Below, piece by piece: positions 11,602 through 21,961 of a stretch of 64,000 nt of DNA. Position numbers and translations under genes: made by a program. The notes beneath the pieces are model-generated. The model did no database searches, was not told the DNA's origin, and saw only the letters and a list, made by a program, of their open reading frames with translations. The stretch lies in the NCBI GenBank assembly GCA_963978905.1, contig OZ022257.1:32943685-33007684 (forward strand), in the 5' to 3' direction. The stretch comes from Trichostrongylus colubriformis. Taxonomy: Eukaryota > Nematoda > Chromadorea > Rhabditida > Trichostrongylidae. Position 1 is the stretch's first letter. Each line of letters begins with the position of its first letter.

Positions 11602-12753
11602 TCCCTACTATATATAAAACGCTTCGTCTGTCTGTCTGTCCGTTTGTCCGTCCCTTTGTACGTCTGTCACGAAATTAAGTATTATATGAAAAACGACCTG
11701 TGGAGATGGGGCCAAGTGTGGTATGGGTAGGGCATGGGACAGTAAGTAAAGACCACACTTGGACCAAGTTAAGCTCCGCCCACGGGGCGGGGCGTGATCC
11801 ATAATGTTTCGTTTTCAGACCGAAAGTTGTTAGATGGGTTTGAATGTGCCCCAAACGTGGGTGGAAAGATGGATCGAGGTTAGGGATGAGTTAGTAAAAG
11901 TCATGAAAGAGGCCCGAGTACAGTGGGTGGAGCATTTGTGATGGTGGGCGGAGCTAGGACGTTACATGGAAAACGACCTGTGGAGATGGGGACAAGTATG
12001 ATAGGGTAGGGCATGAGACAAGGAATAAAGACCAGACATGGACCAGGTTAAGCTCCGCCCTGGGTGCGCGGGGGTCCTAAATGTTCCGTTTTCAGACCGG
12101 TCAACCATACCAGTAGGCGAACAAAAATGCACAGTGATAATTCTCATGGATGCCAACATCAATCCGTGTTGCTCAAACTTATCGGTTCCTTTGTGGGTCG
12201 TACTGGACTATCATCTGTTAGTCGTGCACGAGGTTAACGAAGTTGTGATTTTGCAATAGATGTGAGAACAGACATTTACAGGTGGACGGTTTTTAGTGAT
12301 AGTAGGGACTCGGTTCGAAATAGAAGAAAGAGTAAGTCGTCACAATAGCTGAGAGGTCTTTTGAAGTATCAGAAACTTATGTCGTTCCTGTTCATAAAAG
12401 AATTAGATTCGTGTATAGAGTGAGGTATGATCCAGAGGTGCCTTAACCAGTACTTCGTTCTGCGGTGACTAGGCAGTGCACAGAACAGAAAAAATATCTC
12501 TACTATGGAGCGTTCCTGATGCAGCTTCGATATTTTGTGTGACCATAGATCAGTTACTATGAAGCAGATCTTTCAGAGGTCAGCAAAATCAAAAATGCTT
12601 AGAAAAAAGTGGCTAAGATATGATTGAACAGGGATGTTTTCTTTCCGATGTAATGTGATTATGGCTACCTTCAGATTAAAGGGAAAAACAATTCCGATCA
12701 ACCTCCTAACGTTCATGGTGTTACCCGCACGGTAGTGTGCGCCAGCCAACTGG
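11602..12753 (+). mobile_element. Helitron-like element inserted in CR1 ORF
   Basis: 1152-bp element, 5' TCCCTACTATATATAAAACG at 11602 and 3' ...GTGTGCGCCAGCCAACTGG ending at 12753, followed by T. The hairpin CGCACGGTAGTGTGCG lies just inside the 3' end. The 5' part has CTGTCTGTCTG repeats and differs from the main family, but the 3' end is shared, so it is a separate subfamily. Its boundaries are tested by the host gene: removing exactly these bases restores the reverse transcriptase frame. No protein is encoded. Confidence 0.8.
11684..12105. repeat. Direct repeat pair inside Helitron, ~280 bp spacing
   Basis: Two copies at 11684-11820 and 11964-12105 share GAAAAACGACCTGTGGAGAT, GTAGGGCATG, AGTTAAGCTCCGCCC-like sequence and TTCCGTTTTCAGACCG-like sequence. 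GC-rich stretches (CCCACGGGGCGGGGCG) mark each unit. Confidence 0.8.
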
Positions 12754-13925
12754 TATATTTACAAACCAGCATGGCATCCAGAAAGGAAAGTCGACAGTCA
12801 ACGCTGTGGCTCAGTTCCTCAATTACTGGACAAAGTCACTTTATGAGGATAGAGCCGTCGATGTCATATATCTAAACTTTGCAAAGCCTTTTGCAGAATC
12901 TCTCGCAAAAATTTGTCACACAAAATGGAAGTCGTGGGCATTTATCCACGCATTATGGCTTGGGTGTACGTTTTTCTATCTGGGCGCCAATTTTCCGTTC
13001 ATATCAACTCGTCATTTTCAAGACCTACGCCTGCACTTTACGGTGTTACTCGATGCGGGGTCTTATCGCCCATCATGTTCAGCTTATGTTTTCATGATCT
13101 TATGTCTTCAACTAAACACACCATTGTTTCTATTTGTGCTTTTGTAGATGACATTAGGATTTACCGCTCCATATCGAATGAAAACGAGCACCGAGACTTT
13201 CAAATTGCCGTACGCAGGGTTGCACAATTGTCGGATTTCTGAAGCTTACCTCTATCTGGATGGGTTTAGGGCCCTCCACCCTAAGAAACACAACAAACCT
13301 CATGTTTATTCAATCAAAAGAATGTCTCTGCAGATGGCTGAACAATTAGCTGATCTAGGATTCTAGAACCAGCGACCTCAACTTCGATCACCGCTGTGAA
13401 GCTATTGTTAGAAAAGCAACTGTGATTTTGTACAACTTGTTCAAAGCTTTGTTGATCAGCATTTCGTCTATCTGCTTGCGCACATATAAGCCATATGTAC
13501 GTCCTATTCTGGAGTATAGAACACCAGTATTTGGCCCGTATATGATGAAAACTGTCAAAAGGGATGAAGCGGAACAAAATAGTTTCACCGGGAAAGTGGT
13601 GGTGAGGGTTTTCGGATTTCTCTGCAACCGACTAGTGTCAGAAATAAGAATTTGGGGTTAATCAAATCAGAATATAGGCGGAGGAAGAATGATCTCTTAC
13701 TATACCACAAACTAACATAGCAAAAAAGGCATGGATCTGGATGAACCTTGGTCTCTTAGAAACTCGATAACAAGAGGCGGCAAGTTGAAAGTAAATGTAG
13801 GCAGAGCCAAGCTTGACTGTGAGCGTCATGTTTTCACTCACAGGGTAATTCCCTTGTTTACGGAGCTATGAAAAAAGCATCGGATATTTATATCGCCGTA
13901 CAACCTTTCGAAAAAATGCTTGGAT
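12754..13925 (+). pseudogene. CR1-like reverse transcriptase, C-terminal half
   Basis: Continuation of the gene interrupted at 11601. Visible: QHGIQKGKSTVNAVAQFLN, a damaged motif A reading IYLNFAKPFAE (the catalytic D of IYLDF is N), HPRI-type text with SGRQFSVHINSSFS, a damaged motif B, and motif C AFVDDIRIYRS near 13140. Further on come KPYVRPILEYRTPVFGPYM (13490-13550) and a basic C-terminal end near 13660-13925. Frames change near 12900, 13240 and 13400. Not functional. Confidence 0.8.
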
Positions 13926-14144
13926 AAATGCCTGAGTCCATAAATTCCTTTTTTCTATCCTTTTTTATGGTATCTTTTTCCATTTGTTTATTATTGAATT
14001 TAAGCAGGCATAACCTTGCTCACTTTGGCACTTATTGTCTGGGTTCATTATATACCTATAAGCCGTCTGAAACCCTCACTCCTAGATGTATTGTGAAAAA
14101 CTCATCGGGTAGAAAATGAAAAAAATGTCGACGCGCAAGTGTAT

Positions 14145-14835
14145 CATGTTGTTCCAAAAGTCTTGGGGGATTCACGCAAACAATAAATAGACAACAACGT
14201 ATTCACCATTGCTATCGACAACACTCAGCCACCTCATAGATAGACCATTGGTTCCCTTCTCCGAGAACTCTCTAGATGTCGAAGAAGTCAGCTTTGCAGG
14301 CAAGCAGTAATCTACGAATTTTCTCTTGGCCACGAAGGATTTCAGGAAATGGGAAAGGTGATAGTCAGAAGGAGCAATGCGTGGAGGGTATGGCGGGTGA
14401 GGCAGGACATCCCAGCCGAGCTCCTGTTGGGTGGGGGTGGGGGCGTTGTCATGAAGGAAAGTGGCCGCAAACTCCGACCCTCTCTCGAATGGCTACAGCG
14501 AGGTGCTGGAGCTGGCGGGTGTATACCGCAGCGGTGACTATCTTGCCTTGTACCAGCACCTCGTGGGAAACCATTTCTTTCGCGTCCCAGAAGCAGCACA
14601 GTTCCGGGCTTGGCTTGTCTTCCACGGATCTCGGCCTTACTGATGCCGACGACCTGGCGGCGCACGGTCTCATAGTTCACACATCCCTTTCCCAAAGCAG
14701 CGTTGATGGAGTTACAAGCTTCCGTCACTTTGGTACCGCGAGACCACTCATAGCATATGACACCTCGTGTTTGGTGGGTGTCGACAACGGGCATTGTAGC
14801 TTTCTTGGAGACTTTTATAACAACGTAATACATAA
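14145..14835 (-). mobile_element. mariner-derived element with deletion
   Basis: Minus-strand transposase piece: THQTRGVICYEWSRGTKVTE...GKGCVNYETVRR (helix-turn-helix region, 14640-14800) is joined to ...FWDAKEMVSHEVLVQGKIVT and AAVYTRQLQHL, the central block, in another frame. The block with the first catalytic aspartate is missing and so is the end with the third. The left terminus carries TGTTGTTCCAAAAGTCTTGG near 14148, close to the end of the mariner at 41618, so the two are one family. The right terminus was not found. Confidence 0.75.
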
Positions 14836-14927
14836 AAGACGATTCACAGCTGAAAACAGAATTATATATATTTCAACGTAATACATAAAAGACGATTCAC
14901 AGCTGAAAACAGAATTATATATATTTA
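14820..14927. repeat. Tandem duplication, ~54 bp unit
   Basis: Two nearly identical adjacent units (14821-14872 and 14875-14927) share CAACGTAATACATAAAAGAC, GATTCACAGCTGAAAACAG and AATTATATATATTT. The duplication covers the start of the mariner-derived frame and is recent, as the copies are almost identical. Confidence 0.9.
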
Positions 14928-15176
14928 TCAGAAAAAGCCTTTGCTATTGTGCCGGGGTGCTTCTGCGATTGGTCGAAATGACGCAGTCACGGAAAATATT
15001 TCAATAGTGAGACGTAACAAAAAACTCGAGCAGAAAATACCTTCGTATAAGCCTATATAATTGTTTTTAAAAAATCTTCACTTCTCAAATTCGGTAACTT
15101 GTGTGATAGATTCTCATCTATTCTCTCACTAGCTAATGGTATTTGCGTTGCTCATGCCTTTGATTGTGACCAGGGC

Positions 15177-15655
15177 AGTTGGGCTACTGTATAGTAGTGC
15201 GCGAATGATACGGTAGGAAAATAAAAAAGTGAAACAAGTGAGAAATGGCTTGTGCTGGTTAATCATATCGATGAAGCCCACACTTTCTACATTGTGATAA
15301 ATGCAACACTAAGGGCTAGCTCAGCTGGTGTAGCTATTAGTTAGCTCCGAAAGTTATTACGGTTTCAAGTTCTCCGCTTTCTAAATAACCAGTGTGTCTC
15401 GGCACTCCAGGATCTACTTAAAAGGTGAAACGAATTTGAAGACACACGACTTTCGAGGCTCCTTATCAGCCCTTATCAGCTGCTATCACTTTTGCTCTAA
15501 CACCGCTATGGTCCCCTTACCACTACCTATATCCCTTTGAAATTCAGGGTCTCAGCTTTGCTGCGACGACAGATATGAATTTCCGGTCAAACAGAAACAC
15601 ACACAAACACAAAGACCCACCAACAGACACACTTAGCCGATTATATAAAGTAGGA
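15177..15655 (-). mobile_element. Helitron-like element, internally deleted
   Basis: The 5' end is at 15655 (minus strand TCCTACTTTATATAATCGGC after A). The body is short: the subterminal block, one minisatellite remnant (15400-15480), and a 3' end near 15177 (CAGTTGGGCTACTGTATAGTAGTGCGC). Most tandem units are gone. A tRNA-like segment sits inside at 15313-15380. Confidence 0.65.
15313..15380 (+). pseudogene. tRNA-like segment (SINE head or tRNA pseudogene)
   Basis: GGGCTAGCTCAGCTGGT starts with a perfect RNA polymerase III A box (TAGCTCAGCTGG). About 40 bases on, GGTTTCAAGTTC is a damaged B box. The arms do not fold into a good cloverleaf, so it is more likely a SINE head or a dead tRNA copy than a working tRNA. 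Confidence 0.5.
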
Positions 15656-15689
15656 TTTTTTGGTCAGTCAAAGGAATGCCTATACCATA

Positions 15690-16130
15690 TCAAAGCCCGC
15701 ATCTCACCCTATTTTAGCATGGTGAAACTTGTGTTCCGGAATTAATTCTGAATCTAAGTTTTCGGAACAGAATAGGCAGACGACAGCTTTATATCGTGTC
15801 GCTCTTCAACTCATAAACGACCCCTTTCTTGATCGCGTCGTGACATATGACGAGAACAGAATTGTGTAGAACAATCGACGACGACATGCACATTGGTTAG
15901 ACGACAGTGAAGCTCGCAACGGTCAGCTTTGTCAGCATGGTGGTGGAATGGTAGTCTACGACTGATATCTTTATGGATCCTGGCGAAACTATTACGGCTA
16001 CAATGTACTGAGAGGAAATGGGGCGATGCATAACAAACTGCAGACCATGCGCTCAGTATTGGCTAACAGGAAGGAACCTAACCTTCACGATAACGTATGC
16101 ACGAACAACTTTGAAGAAGTTAAACGAATT
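15690..16130 (+). pseudogene. mariner transposase fragment
   Basis: Plus-strand piece covering the catalytic centre: ALQLINDPFLDRVVTYDENR (the first catalytic D in VTYDE), RRRHAHWLDDSEA, WWNG-type text damaged near 15945, NYYGYNVLRGN, LQTMRSVLANRKEPNLHDN (the HDN block with the second catalytic D, near 16085-16095). Frame changes and stops occur, and both ends of the element are missing. It is closest to the mariner at 16867 in motif style. Confidence 0.7.
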
Positions 16131-16866
16131 AGGCCACTAAATTGTGTCCCCATTCACCATACTTATCCGACCTGGTTCCTACCGATCCATTTCTTGGAGC
16201 ATCCGGGCAGCTGTTTCCGGGAGTAAAGTTTTATGACTCAGCACGATTGTAGCAACCTCCAGTGGATTAATCGCCTCTACGTCTCCAGAATTCTGGGCAG
16301 CCGGAAGAAGCAAACCTGTATCTTGCTGACAACAGTGTGTAAATTCATATAGTTCCTATCTCGACTGATAGGATTTTGTGCGAGCCAAGACATGTTTCGG
16401 AGGTAGGGGTCGAAAACCGCAAAAACATTCTGAACGAACCCATGTGAGCACCTCCCACTATTCGGAAGTTCACGCACTTAATCGATCGAAACATTTCGAT
16501 GCCACTATCGTACGGCAGAGTGCGCTCACTTCAAAATCAGTACTGGAGCCTCAATGGTATTTTACCACTCCATACAAGCCGGCTTTCCAAAGTTTAGACG
16601 CTCACAGGTATTGCGAACTGGGACGGGGACATTAATGATGGCTAATCCACACTGCTTACGGCTTATAAGATTTGATACGGAGCTCAAAAAAGCAAATTTC
16701 GGGAGATCCGTTTCTCCGCGTTGACTCTAGAGCGCTGACACTCAAAGCTGTTTCACAGTGTAGGATTTGGACGTTAGTGATGGATGGCCTTTAGCGAAAA
16801 CGTGGAATGGGATCCGGAACACCGCTGACAATTACGGTACTATCGCCTATCCATATCATTGTAAAA
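16131..16866. other. Unrecognised, then worn Helitron unit
   Basis: 16131-16590 has no supported feature. 16590-16860 contains degraded minisatellite text (GACGCTCACAGGTATTGCGA, GGGACGGGGACATTAATGAT, GAGCGCTGACACTCAAA) and is probably an old Helitron piece into which the following mariner inserted. Confidence 0.4.
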
Positions 16867-18082
16867 TTAGGTTGTTGCAATTAATTTTGGTTCCTAGATA
16901 TGTATAAATAGTAAGTAGATTTTTTACCAGTTTTTTCTGCTCTTTCAAGAACTTCTATGGATTTCGCTCTAATTTTCCCAGCCGGCCTTTTCCAGGGCTG
17001 CGAATAATCATGAACCGACGCGATTATGGAGTCATCATGCTTCACGAATTTAAATTGGGACCAGCAGTGTTCTTGGGACGAATTATCCTTGCGAACGGAC
17101 AGTGGAGCTCTGGTTTTAAAAATTTGCTTTTGACGATTTTGATTTCGAAGGAAAGTCGGGTCGCGGCCGCAGGTGGTCGCTTAATGATGAAGATATAAGG
17201 AGAGAAGTCGAAGCGAATCCGAAGACGAATACTCGTACGTCAGCAGAAGACCTGGGCATACGTTACTCTATAGTGGCCAGATATTTGCTGGAAATCGGCC
17301 AGGTGAAGAAGATGTCGAAGTGGGTGCCTCATGACCTGACCGATGAGCAGCGTCTGGCACGTTTCGACACCTTCCCTAATCTCCTAGTTCGCCATAAAAA
17401 TGAGCCATTTGTAAGCCGTATTATAACTGTAGATGAAAAATGTTATTTGTGATAACAGGAAGCGGGGAATAGTCTGGGTAGATGAGAGTGCTTCTTCAAA
17501 ACGTTTCCTAGATCCGACCTCCACCCTAAAAAGGTTGTGGTTACTATGTGATGGTGTTGTAAAGGTGTAATCCATAATGGCTTCCTGCAACCTGGTCAGC
17601 CAGTCACAGCAGAGTCTTACTGTTGTAATCAGGAGCAAATGTATAGAAAGTTGCAAAAATTGTGGTCCGCGGGGGGGAGGGGAGGGATAGAAGAGGGTCG
17701 ATCCTGTTGCAGGACAACGCAATACCACACATTCCACAAATCACTCGGCAAAAATTGATCCACTTGGGTATAGAAGTTCTTCCCCACCCAGCGTATTCTC
17801 CCGACCTTTCCACCGCAGAATATCACTTTTTTCGAGCCCTCAATTCTCATCTGCGTCAGAAACGATTTACTAATTCGCACGGTGTTGAATGTGCCTTCCT
17901 TGACTTCGTTGATTCTCGTGATAGCAGTTTTTATAGTGAAGGCTTAGATTTATCAACTGTTCGTTGGCAAAAATGTGTAGATTCTGATGGTTTTATTTCG
18001 ATTAATTAACTTGTGTTTCAGCTGAGTTATAATAGTTGGAAGTACGCGGTCCGTTTTCGAAATTAATTTTGCAACAACTTAA
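16867..18082 (+). mobile_element. mariner element, near full length
   Basis: Ends TTAGGTTGTTGCAATTAATT at 16867 and the diverged reverse complement ending ...CAACAACTTAA at 18082, followed by TA. At 1216 bp it is close to the usual mariner size. Its right TA is shared with the next mariner, which starts at 18085. The left flank is AA rather than TA, so that side has mutated. Confidence 0.85.
17010..18009 (+). pseudogene. mariner transposase, full-length but frameshifted
   Basis: N-terminal helix-turn-helix text MLHEFKLG near 17037, EANPKTNTRTSAEDLGIRYS near 17210-17270, WVPHDLTDEQR near 17320-17350 (the WVPHEL linker), ITVDEKC near 17425 (first catalytic D), HPKKVVVTMWW-like text near 17530, GVIHNGFLQPGQPVTAESY near 17565-17620, LLQDNAIPHI near 17700 (second D), and LPHPAYSPDLSTAEYHFF near 17790-17835. 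The D34D third position reads AEYHFF where families have a D, so the third catalytic aspartate seems changed to E or lost. Several frame changes lie between blocks. Not functional as it stands. Confidence 0.85.
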
Positions 18083-18084
18083 TA

Positions 18085-18937
18085 TTAGGTTGGACGGGAA
18101 GTTCTGGGACACCTTGTGAGAAAAATTCAATTTATTTTAATTTTACTCACATGTAACTTCAGTCACCAAAGTATGCACCATCGTGATCTACAATGTACTG
18201 CCAACGCTCAGGAAGATCGTAGATACCCTTCCGGTAGAATTCGGGAGACTTCTGGTCAAAGAAGTTCTGGAGCCCGCTCTTGAGATCGTCGTCATCTTTG
18301 AACTGTCGCCCGTCAAGGAAGTGGCTCAACGACCGGAATAGGTGGTAGTCAGTTGGGGCCATGTCCGAAGATTACGGTGGGTGGGAGAGCTTCGTCCAAC
18401 CAAGGTCCTGGATCCTTTGACACGCCAACTTTGCCACATGTGGGTGAGCGTTATCGTGGAGGAAGAGGTCTTGGTCCATTTTTCCGGTAAGTTTTGGCGC
18501 TCCGGTGTCCAATTGCCTGCAGTAGAGATCGGCAGTGGCTGTCGTGTTGGATGGTAACAGTTTCCTATTTTTTTGAAAATTTTCAAAAAAAAAAGTTTTT
18601 TTCTCAATGCAATTTTTTGAATATTTTCCTGTTCCAATTTGAGCCGATCGAGCCATCGGGCTGCCGCCATATGAGAGACAGTACCTGGGTCCATCGACTG
18701 GTTAATTTTGTTAGTGGCCTCGCATGCTGAGGAACCGAGGCGGTGTTCGTGAATTTCGCACCTTTCGCGAAATTGCCGTAAATTCACTGCTAGTTGAAGC
18801 CGTAGAGAATATGAATGTGCTATTCAGAAGCCCTTTTCAGACGCTTCATATACCCCCCACTACCAAATGCTCCCGAAGCTTTACAGGTTTCTACAGGAAA
18901 AAACAAAAAGTGTCCCAGAACTTCCCGTCCAACCTAA
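18085..18937 (-). mobile_element. mariner element, internally deleted
   Basis: Inverted ends TTAGGTTGGACGGGAAGTTC at 18085 and the reverse complement ending at 18937, flanked by TA on both sides (18083-18084, 18938-18939). Minus-strand transposase in pieces: an N-terminal part near 18620-18700 is fused to DLYCRQLDTGAPKLTGKMDQ, LFLHDNAHPHVAK (second catalytic D, near 18450), SHPP, then MAPTDYHLFRSLSHFLDGRQ (third D, near 18360) and LPERWQYIVDHDGAYF near 18180. The first-D region is deleted, and a poly-A/T-rich stretch (18575-18600) sits in the deletion area. Confidence 0.85.
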
Positions 18938-18939
18938 TA

Positions 18940-19370
18940 TTTAGCGGTGTTCCTATTGCTGAAACGTCTGATGCTCAGTGCCAGTATGTATCTACTTCGT
19001 TCATGTTCTGATGTCAGCTGCAGTGGCGTATGAGCCCTAAAGTCTTCCAAATTGTGGCGTACTCTTTTGATACTACCATCCACATGAGTAATCAAACACT
19101 GTCTAGATTCGTTAACAGTTGCAGAACAGCTGAACCAGTTCCCAATGCGGTACCAGGAACAGCGAAGTGTAGCGACTGCTCGACTATCCGAAATTCCAAA
19201 GTGGTGCATATTCAGCAATAAACGTCGGTAACCGGTAGCTATACTAACATAGAATTTAGATGTCGAGATAGTAGACAAATTGCTACCATTCAACGCGAAT
19301 GAATCTAGAGCTATCGAGCGTAAAACTATCTGAACCTCACATAGTGACCTCTACAGATCAAGTGATCAAA
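18940..19370 (-). repeat. Worn Helitron body
   Basis: Weak similarity to the Helitron 3' body: TGATACTACCATCCACATGA, GACTGCTCGACTAT, GGTGCATATTCAGCAATAAACG and AACTATCTGAACCTCACATAGTGACC resemble the better preserved text at 34930-35230. No ends are found. Confidence 0.4.
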
Positions 19371-20008
19371 TTGGGTCAAAAAAATCTCGTTCCTGGTCTG
19401 ATATCAGTTGTCAGGAAAGTTCAATCACTGAATCAACTGCCTGCATGCCGAAAAGTAGTACACCAGATGTGATGTGTGGTCGTGAGCAACTAAGCTGTCA
19501 ACCAACATTAATCAACATTAAGCACTACATAAATAATCGGCAAGTGATACGTTTCATAATTCGAAATCGGTAGAAGTGTTCAGGTGCTAGCTTTCAGTTT
19601 GCTCTTATCAAGCGAAAGATCGCGCGATATGGCTTCATTTATTTCATTTATACTGATTAGCAAGTATCGGCCATTTTTACACTAATTCTGCCGTGCTATC
19701 CACGCAGCGCTAGTCCAGCTATTAGTAGCATAATCAGAATGTGAGCCACTTATTAATGTATCTAGCTGTGACAGCGTGCTGAAAAAGAGCGCAGCAACTT
19801 TACTGAACTTACATTGTCGGATATGGACTTATCCCTGATTGACGCCATGTAATTTGAAGTTCTGAGACTGTGCCCTCTGACGGGGAAGTCCGCTATTTGT
19901 TTGCAATCTGGTGGCAGAAAGTGATAACTAACTGAGCTGACTATCATTTGTTAGACTTGAGACTGACCCTCCTCTGACTGTAAGACTTGCGATTGACTTC
20001 ATGAATTA
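19371..20008. other. No feature recognised
   Basis: No gene or repeat is supported here. Confidence 0.4.
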
Positions 20009-20199
20009 TCCTACATTATATAATCGGCTAAGTGTGTCTGTTGGTGTGTGTGCGTGTGTGTTTGACCGGAAATTCATATCCCGCGTCGCAGCAAAGATGG
20101 GATCCTGGATTTTAGATATGATATAGGGGGTGGCAAGGGGATCCCAGCGGTGGTGGACCGAAAGTGATAGCAGCTGGTAAAGACTGATAAGGAGCCTTG

Positions 20200-20745
20200 A
20201 AAAGCTAATGTCGCCATATCCGTATCACCTTTCGGGTCGATCCCAGAGCGCCGACACTCATAGGCGTTTTGCGGGGTGGGACGGGCACATCAATGGTGGT
20301 TGATCCAAATTGGTAACGCTTGATAAGATCTGATGAGGAGGCTCAAAAGGCGAATGTCGCCCAATTCGTTTCATCCAAGACTGCCGACACTCACAGGTGT
20401 TTTAAGGGGGTGGGACGGGCACATCAATGGTGGGTGATCCGAATTGATAACGCTTGATAAGATCTGATAAGGAGCCTCAAAAGGCTAATGTCGCCAAATC
20501 CGTATCGCCTTTCGGGTCGATCCCAGAGCGCCGACACTCATAGGCTTTTTGAGGGGTGGGACGGGCACATCAATGGTGGGTGATCCAAACTGATAACGCT
20601 TGATAAGATCTGATAAGGAGCCTCAAAAGGCGAATGTCGCCCAATTCGTTTCACTTTTCGGGTCGATCCAAGACTGCCGACACTCACAGGTGTTTTAAGG
20701 GGGTGGGACGGGCACATCAATGGTGGGTGATCCAAACTGATAACG
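20200..20745. repeat. Dimeric (A-B-A-B) minisatellite array
   Basis: Units 1 and 3 share GATCCCAGAGCGCCGACACT and CATAGGC; units 2 and 4 share GATCCAAGACTGCCGACACT-like text, CACAGGTGTTTTAAGGGGG and CCCAATTCGTTTCA. The pattern is a ~280-bp dimer present twice, more alike between dimers than within one. Unit 2 has lost about 12 bases (CTTTTCGGGTCG) relative to unit 4. Confidence 0.85.
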
Positions 20746-21070
20746 GTGGATATGATTCGATAAGGAGATTCGTTCGATGATTCGTCAAAAGGTAACGTCG
20801 TCAAATCTGTTTCGCTCTTCTGGCTAACTGTGGAATGTTCACACTCACAGGTATTACAGGGTATGGGAACCTCAATGGTGACTTTTCGAAAGTGATAACG
20901 GCTCACAGGAGCTGATAAGAGCCATTAGGATATGGGGAAGGGATAAATACCGGTAGACCGCTTACTATTACTATGCGACTGCTGTAGTGAATGCGTCTTA
21001 TGCCCAGTACAATTGGGTGAACATACTTTTTTATACAAGGATGCTGAGTTATGGGCAAAAGCTTCGGTGG

Positions 21071-21139
21071 CGGACGGGACTCGAACCCGCACTTCATCCT
21101 TTCCGGGGATATGTGCTAATCCATTACACTACCGACACC
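21071..21139 (-). pseudogene. tRNA-like unit, minus copy
   Basis: Minus strand: GGTGTCGGTAGTGTAATGGA, then ...GAAGTGCGGGTTCGAGTCCC. A-box-like and B-box (GGTTCGAGTCC) sequences are spaced as in a tRNA. It is part of the inverted SINE-type insertion. It might be transcribed by RNA polymerase III, but as part of a SINE rather than as a tRNA. Confidence 0.6.
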
Positions 21140-21337
21140 ACCTTCACCCTAACTCAGCTGTCTGAATGGTATATTTACCATAGCTTATCAGCACTCACAC
21201 GTATAACGTGTTGAGCCGGTTGGCCAATATCGGCATCGAACCGTGAAGCTGAAAGCTTTAGTAATGATTTTGATATTTTTAATTTTTGATAACTGCTGAC
21301 CATTCAACCATTCAGAAAGCTGAGTTAAGGTGAAGGT

Positions 21338-21406
21338 GGTGTCGGTAGTGTAATGGATTAGCACATATCCCCGGAAAGGATGAAGTGCGGGTTCGAGTGC
21401 CGTCCG
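21338..21406 (+). pseudogene. tRNA-like unit, plus copy
   Basis: The same unit as the minus copy at 21071-21139, nearly identical, including ATCCCCGGAAAGGATGAAGT. Its B box reads GGTTCGAGTGC instead of GGTTCGAGTCC. The pair could form a long hairpin in RNA. Confidence 0.6.
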
Positions 21407-21961
21407 GCACCGAAGCTTTTGCTCTTCAACTCAGCATCCTTGTAGTAACTTTCGCATCGCGAGCTGCGGCGATAAACAGCAGTTATCAAAAATTAAAAAT
21501 ATCAAAATACTTTTTTATGTTCTGATATTTGCTGCCGATGTATCTACCAAAATTGCTTAGCGTTCCAAATAATGGTGCATGTCCTTTGATACTGTGACCT
21601 ACATGGATGATCAAGACACTATTCACATTTGTGATAGCAAAGCATGCATTCATTCTCTCACGGGGTACCAGCAAAAATACTGGGTAAAGACCGTTAGAAT
21701 ATGTGCAATTCCAAATAATGGTGCATGTTTACAGAAACGATAAGCATCGATAACTGGCATACGGATCTACCACATATGTAGAAAAGATGCTCAGCAAAAG
21801 GTAACATCGACCATTTCCCCATCACATATTTCCATCAAGTTAAATAAATAATGAATAATTCGCACAGTACTGCGATAGCCCAACTGGTTTTCAACATTTG
21901 ACACAGTAAGAGCAGAGTAGAACAGCCCGCTCTTCACCTTCGTATATACGCACCTTATTTT

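Larger units (their letters stand above)
11240..14140 (+). mobile_element. CR1-like retrotransposon split by a Helitron
   Basis: A second CR1-like element. Its reverse transcriptase runs 11249-11601, is interrupted by a Helitron (11602-12753), and resumes at 12754-13925. A 3' tail rich in T and A follows to about 14140. The two halves belong to one element: the first ends with HLQRHNI and the second begins with FTNQHG, adjacent blocks in this enzyme class. Without the insert the junction codons stay in frame. Confidence 0.8.
21023..21518. mobile_element. Inverted tRNA-derived (SINE-type) insertion with 12-bp target duplication
   Basis: ATACTTTTTTAT occurs at 21023-21034 and 21507-21518, flanking 472 bp (21035-21506) that interrupt the Helitron body; without the insert the body matches other copies (GTGAACATA..TTTATGTTCTGATATCTGC). 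The insert consists of two inverted copies of one tRNA-like unit (arms 21036-21170 and 21307-21443). It ends in GCTGCGGCGATAAACAGCAG plus an A-rich tail. That tail also appears inverted at 21264-21297. The 172-bp relative at 39605-39776 has only one unit. Confidence 0.85.
20009..21887 (+). mobile_element. Helitron-like element, complete, with SINE insert
   Basis: 5' end TCCTACATTATATAATCGGC at 20009 after A. The 3' end is TCGCACAGTACTGCGATAGCCCAACTGG (its terminal part ends at 21887), followed by T; TCGCA and TGCGA form the hairpin stem. Order: GT-rich tract, TCATATCCCGCGTCGCAG block, four minisatellite units (20200-20745), a diverged unit, then the unique body. The body is interrupted by an insertion at 21035-21506 flanked by a 12-bp duplication. 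This copy has the simple 3' end rather than the twin module. Confidence 0.85.

Noticed and set aside
14276..14881. 201-codon plus-strand frame
   Set aside because: Antisense to the mariner transposase remnant and extended by the tandem duplication at 14820.
21071..21139. A working tRNA gene
   Set aside because: The A and B boxes are good, but no full cloverleaf forms, and the unit is part of an inverted insertion with a target duplication, as in a SINE.
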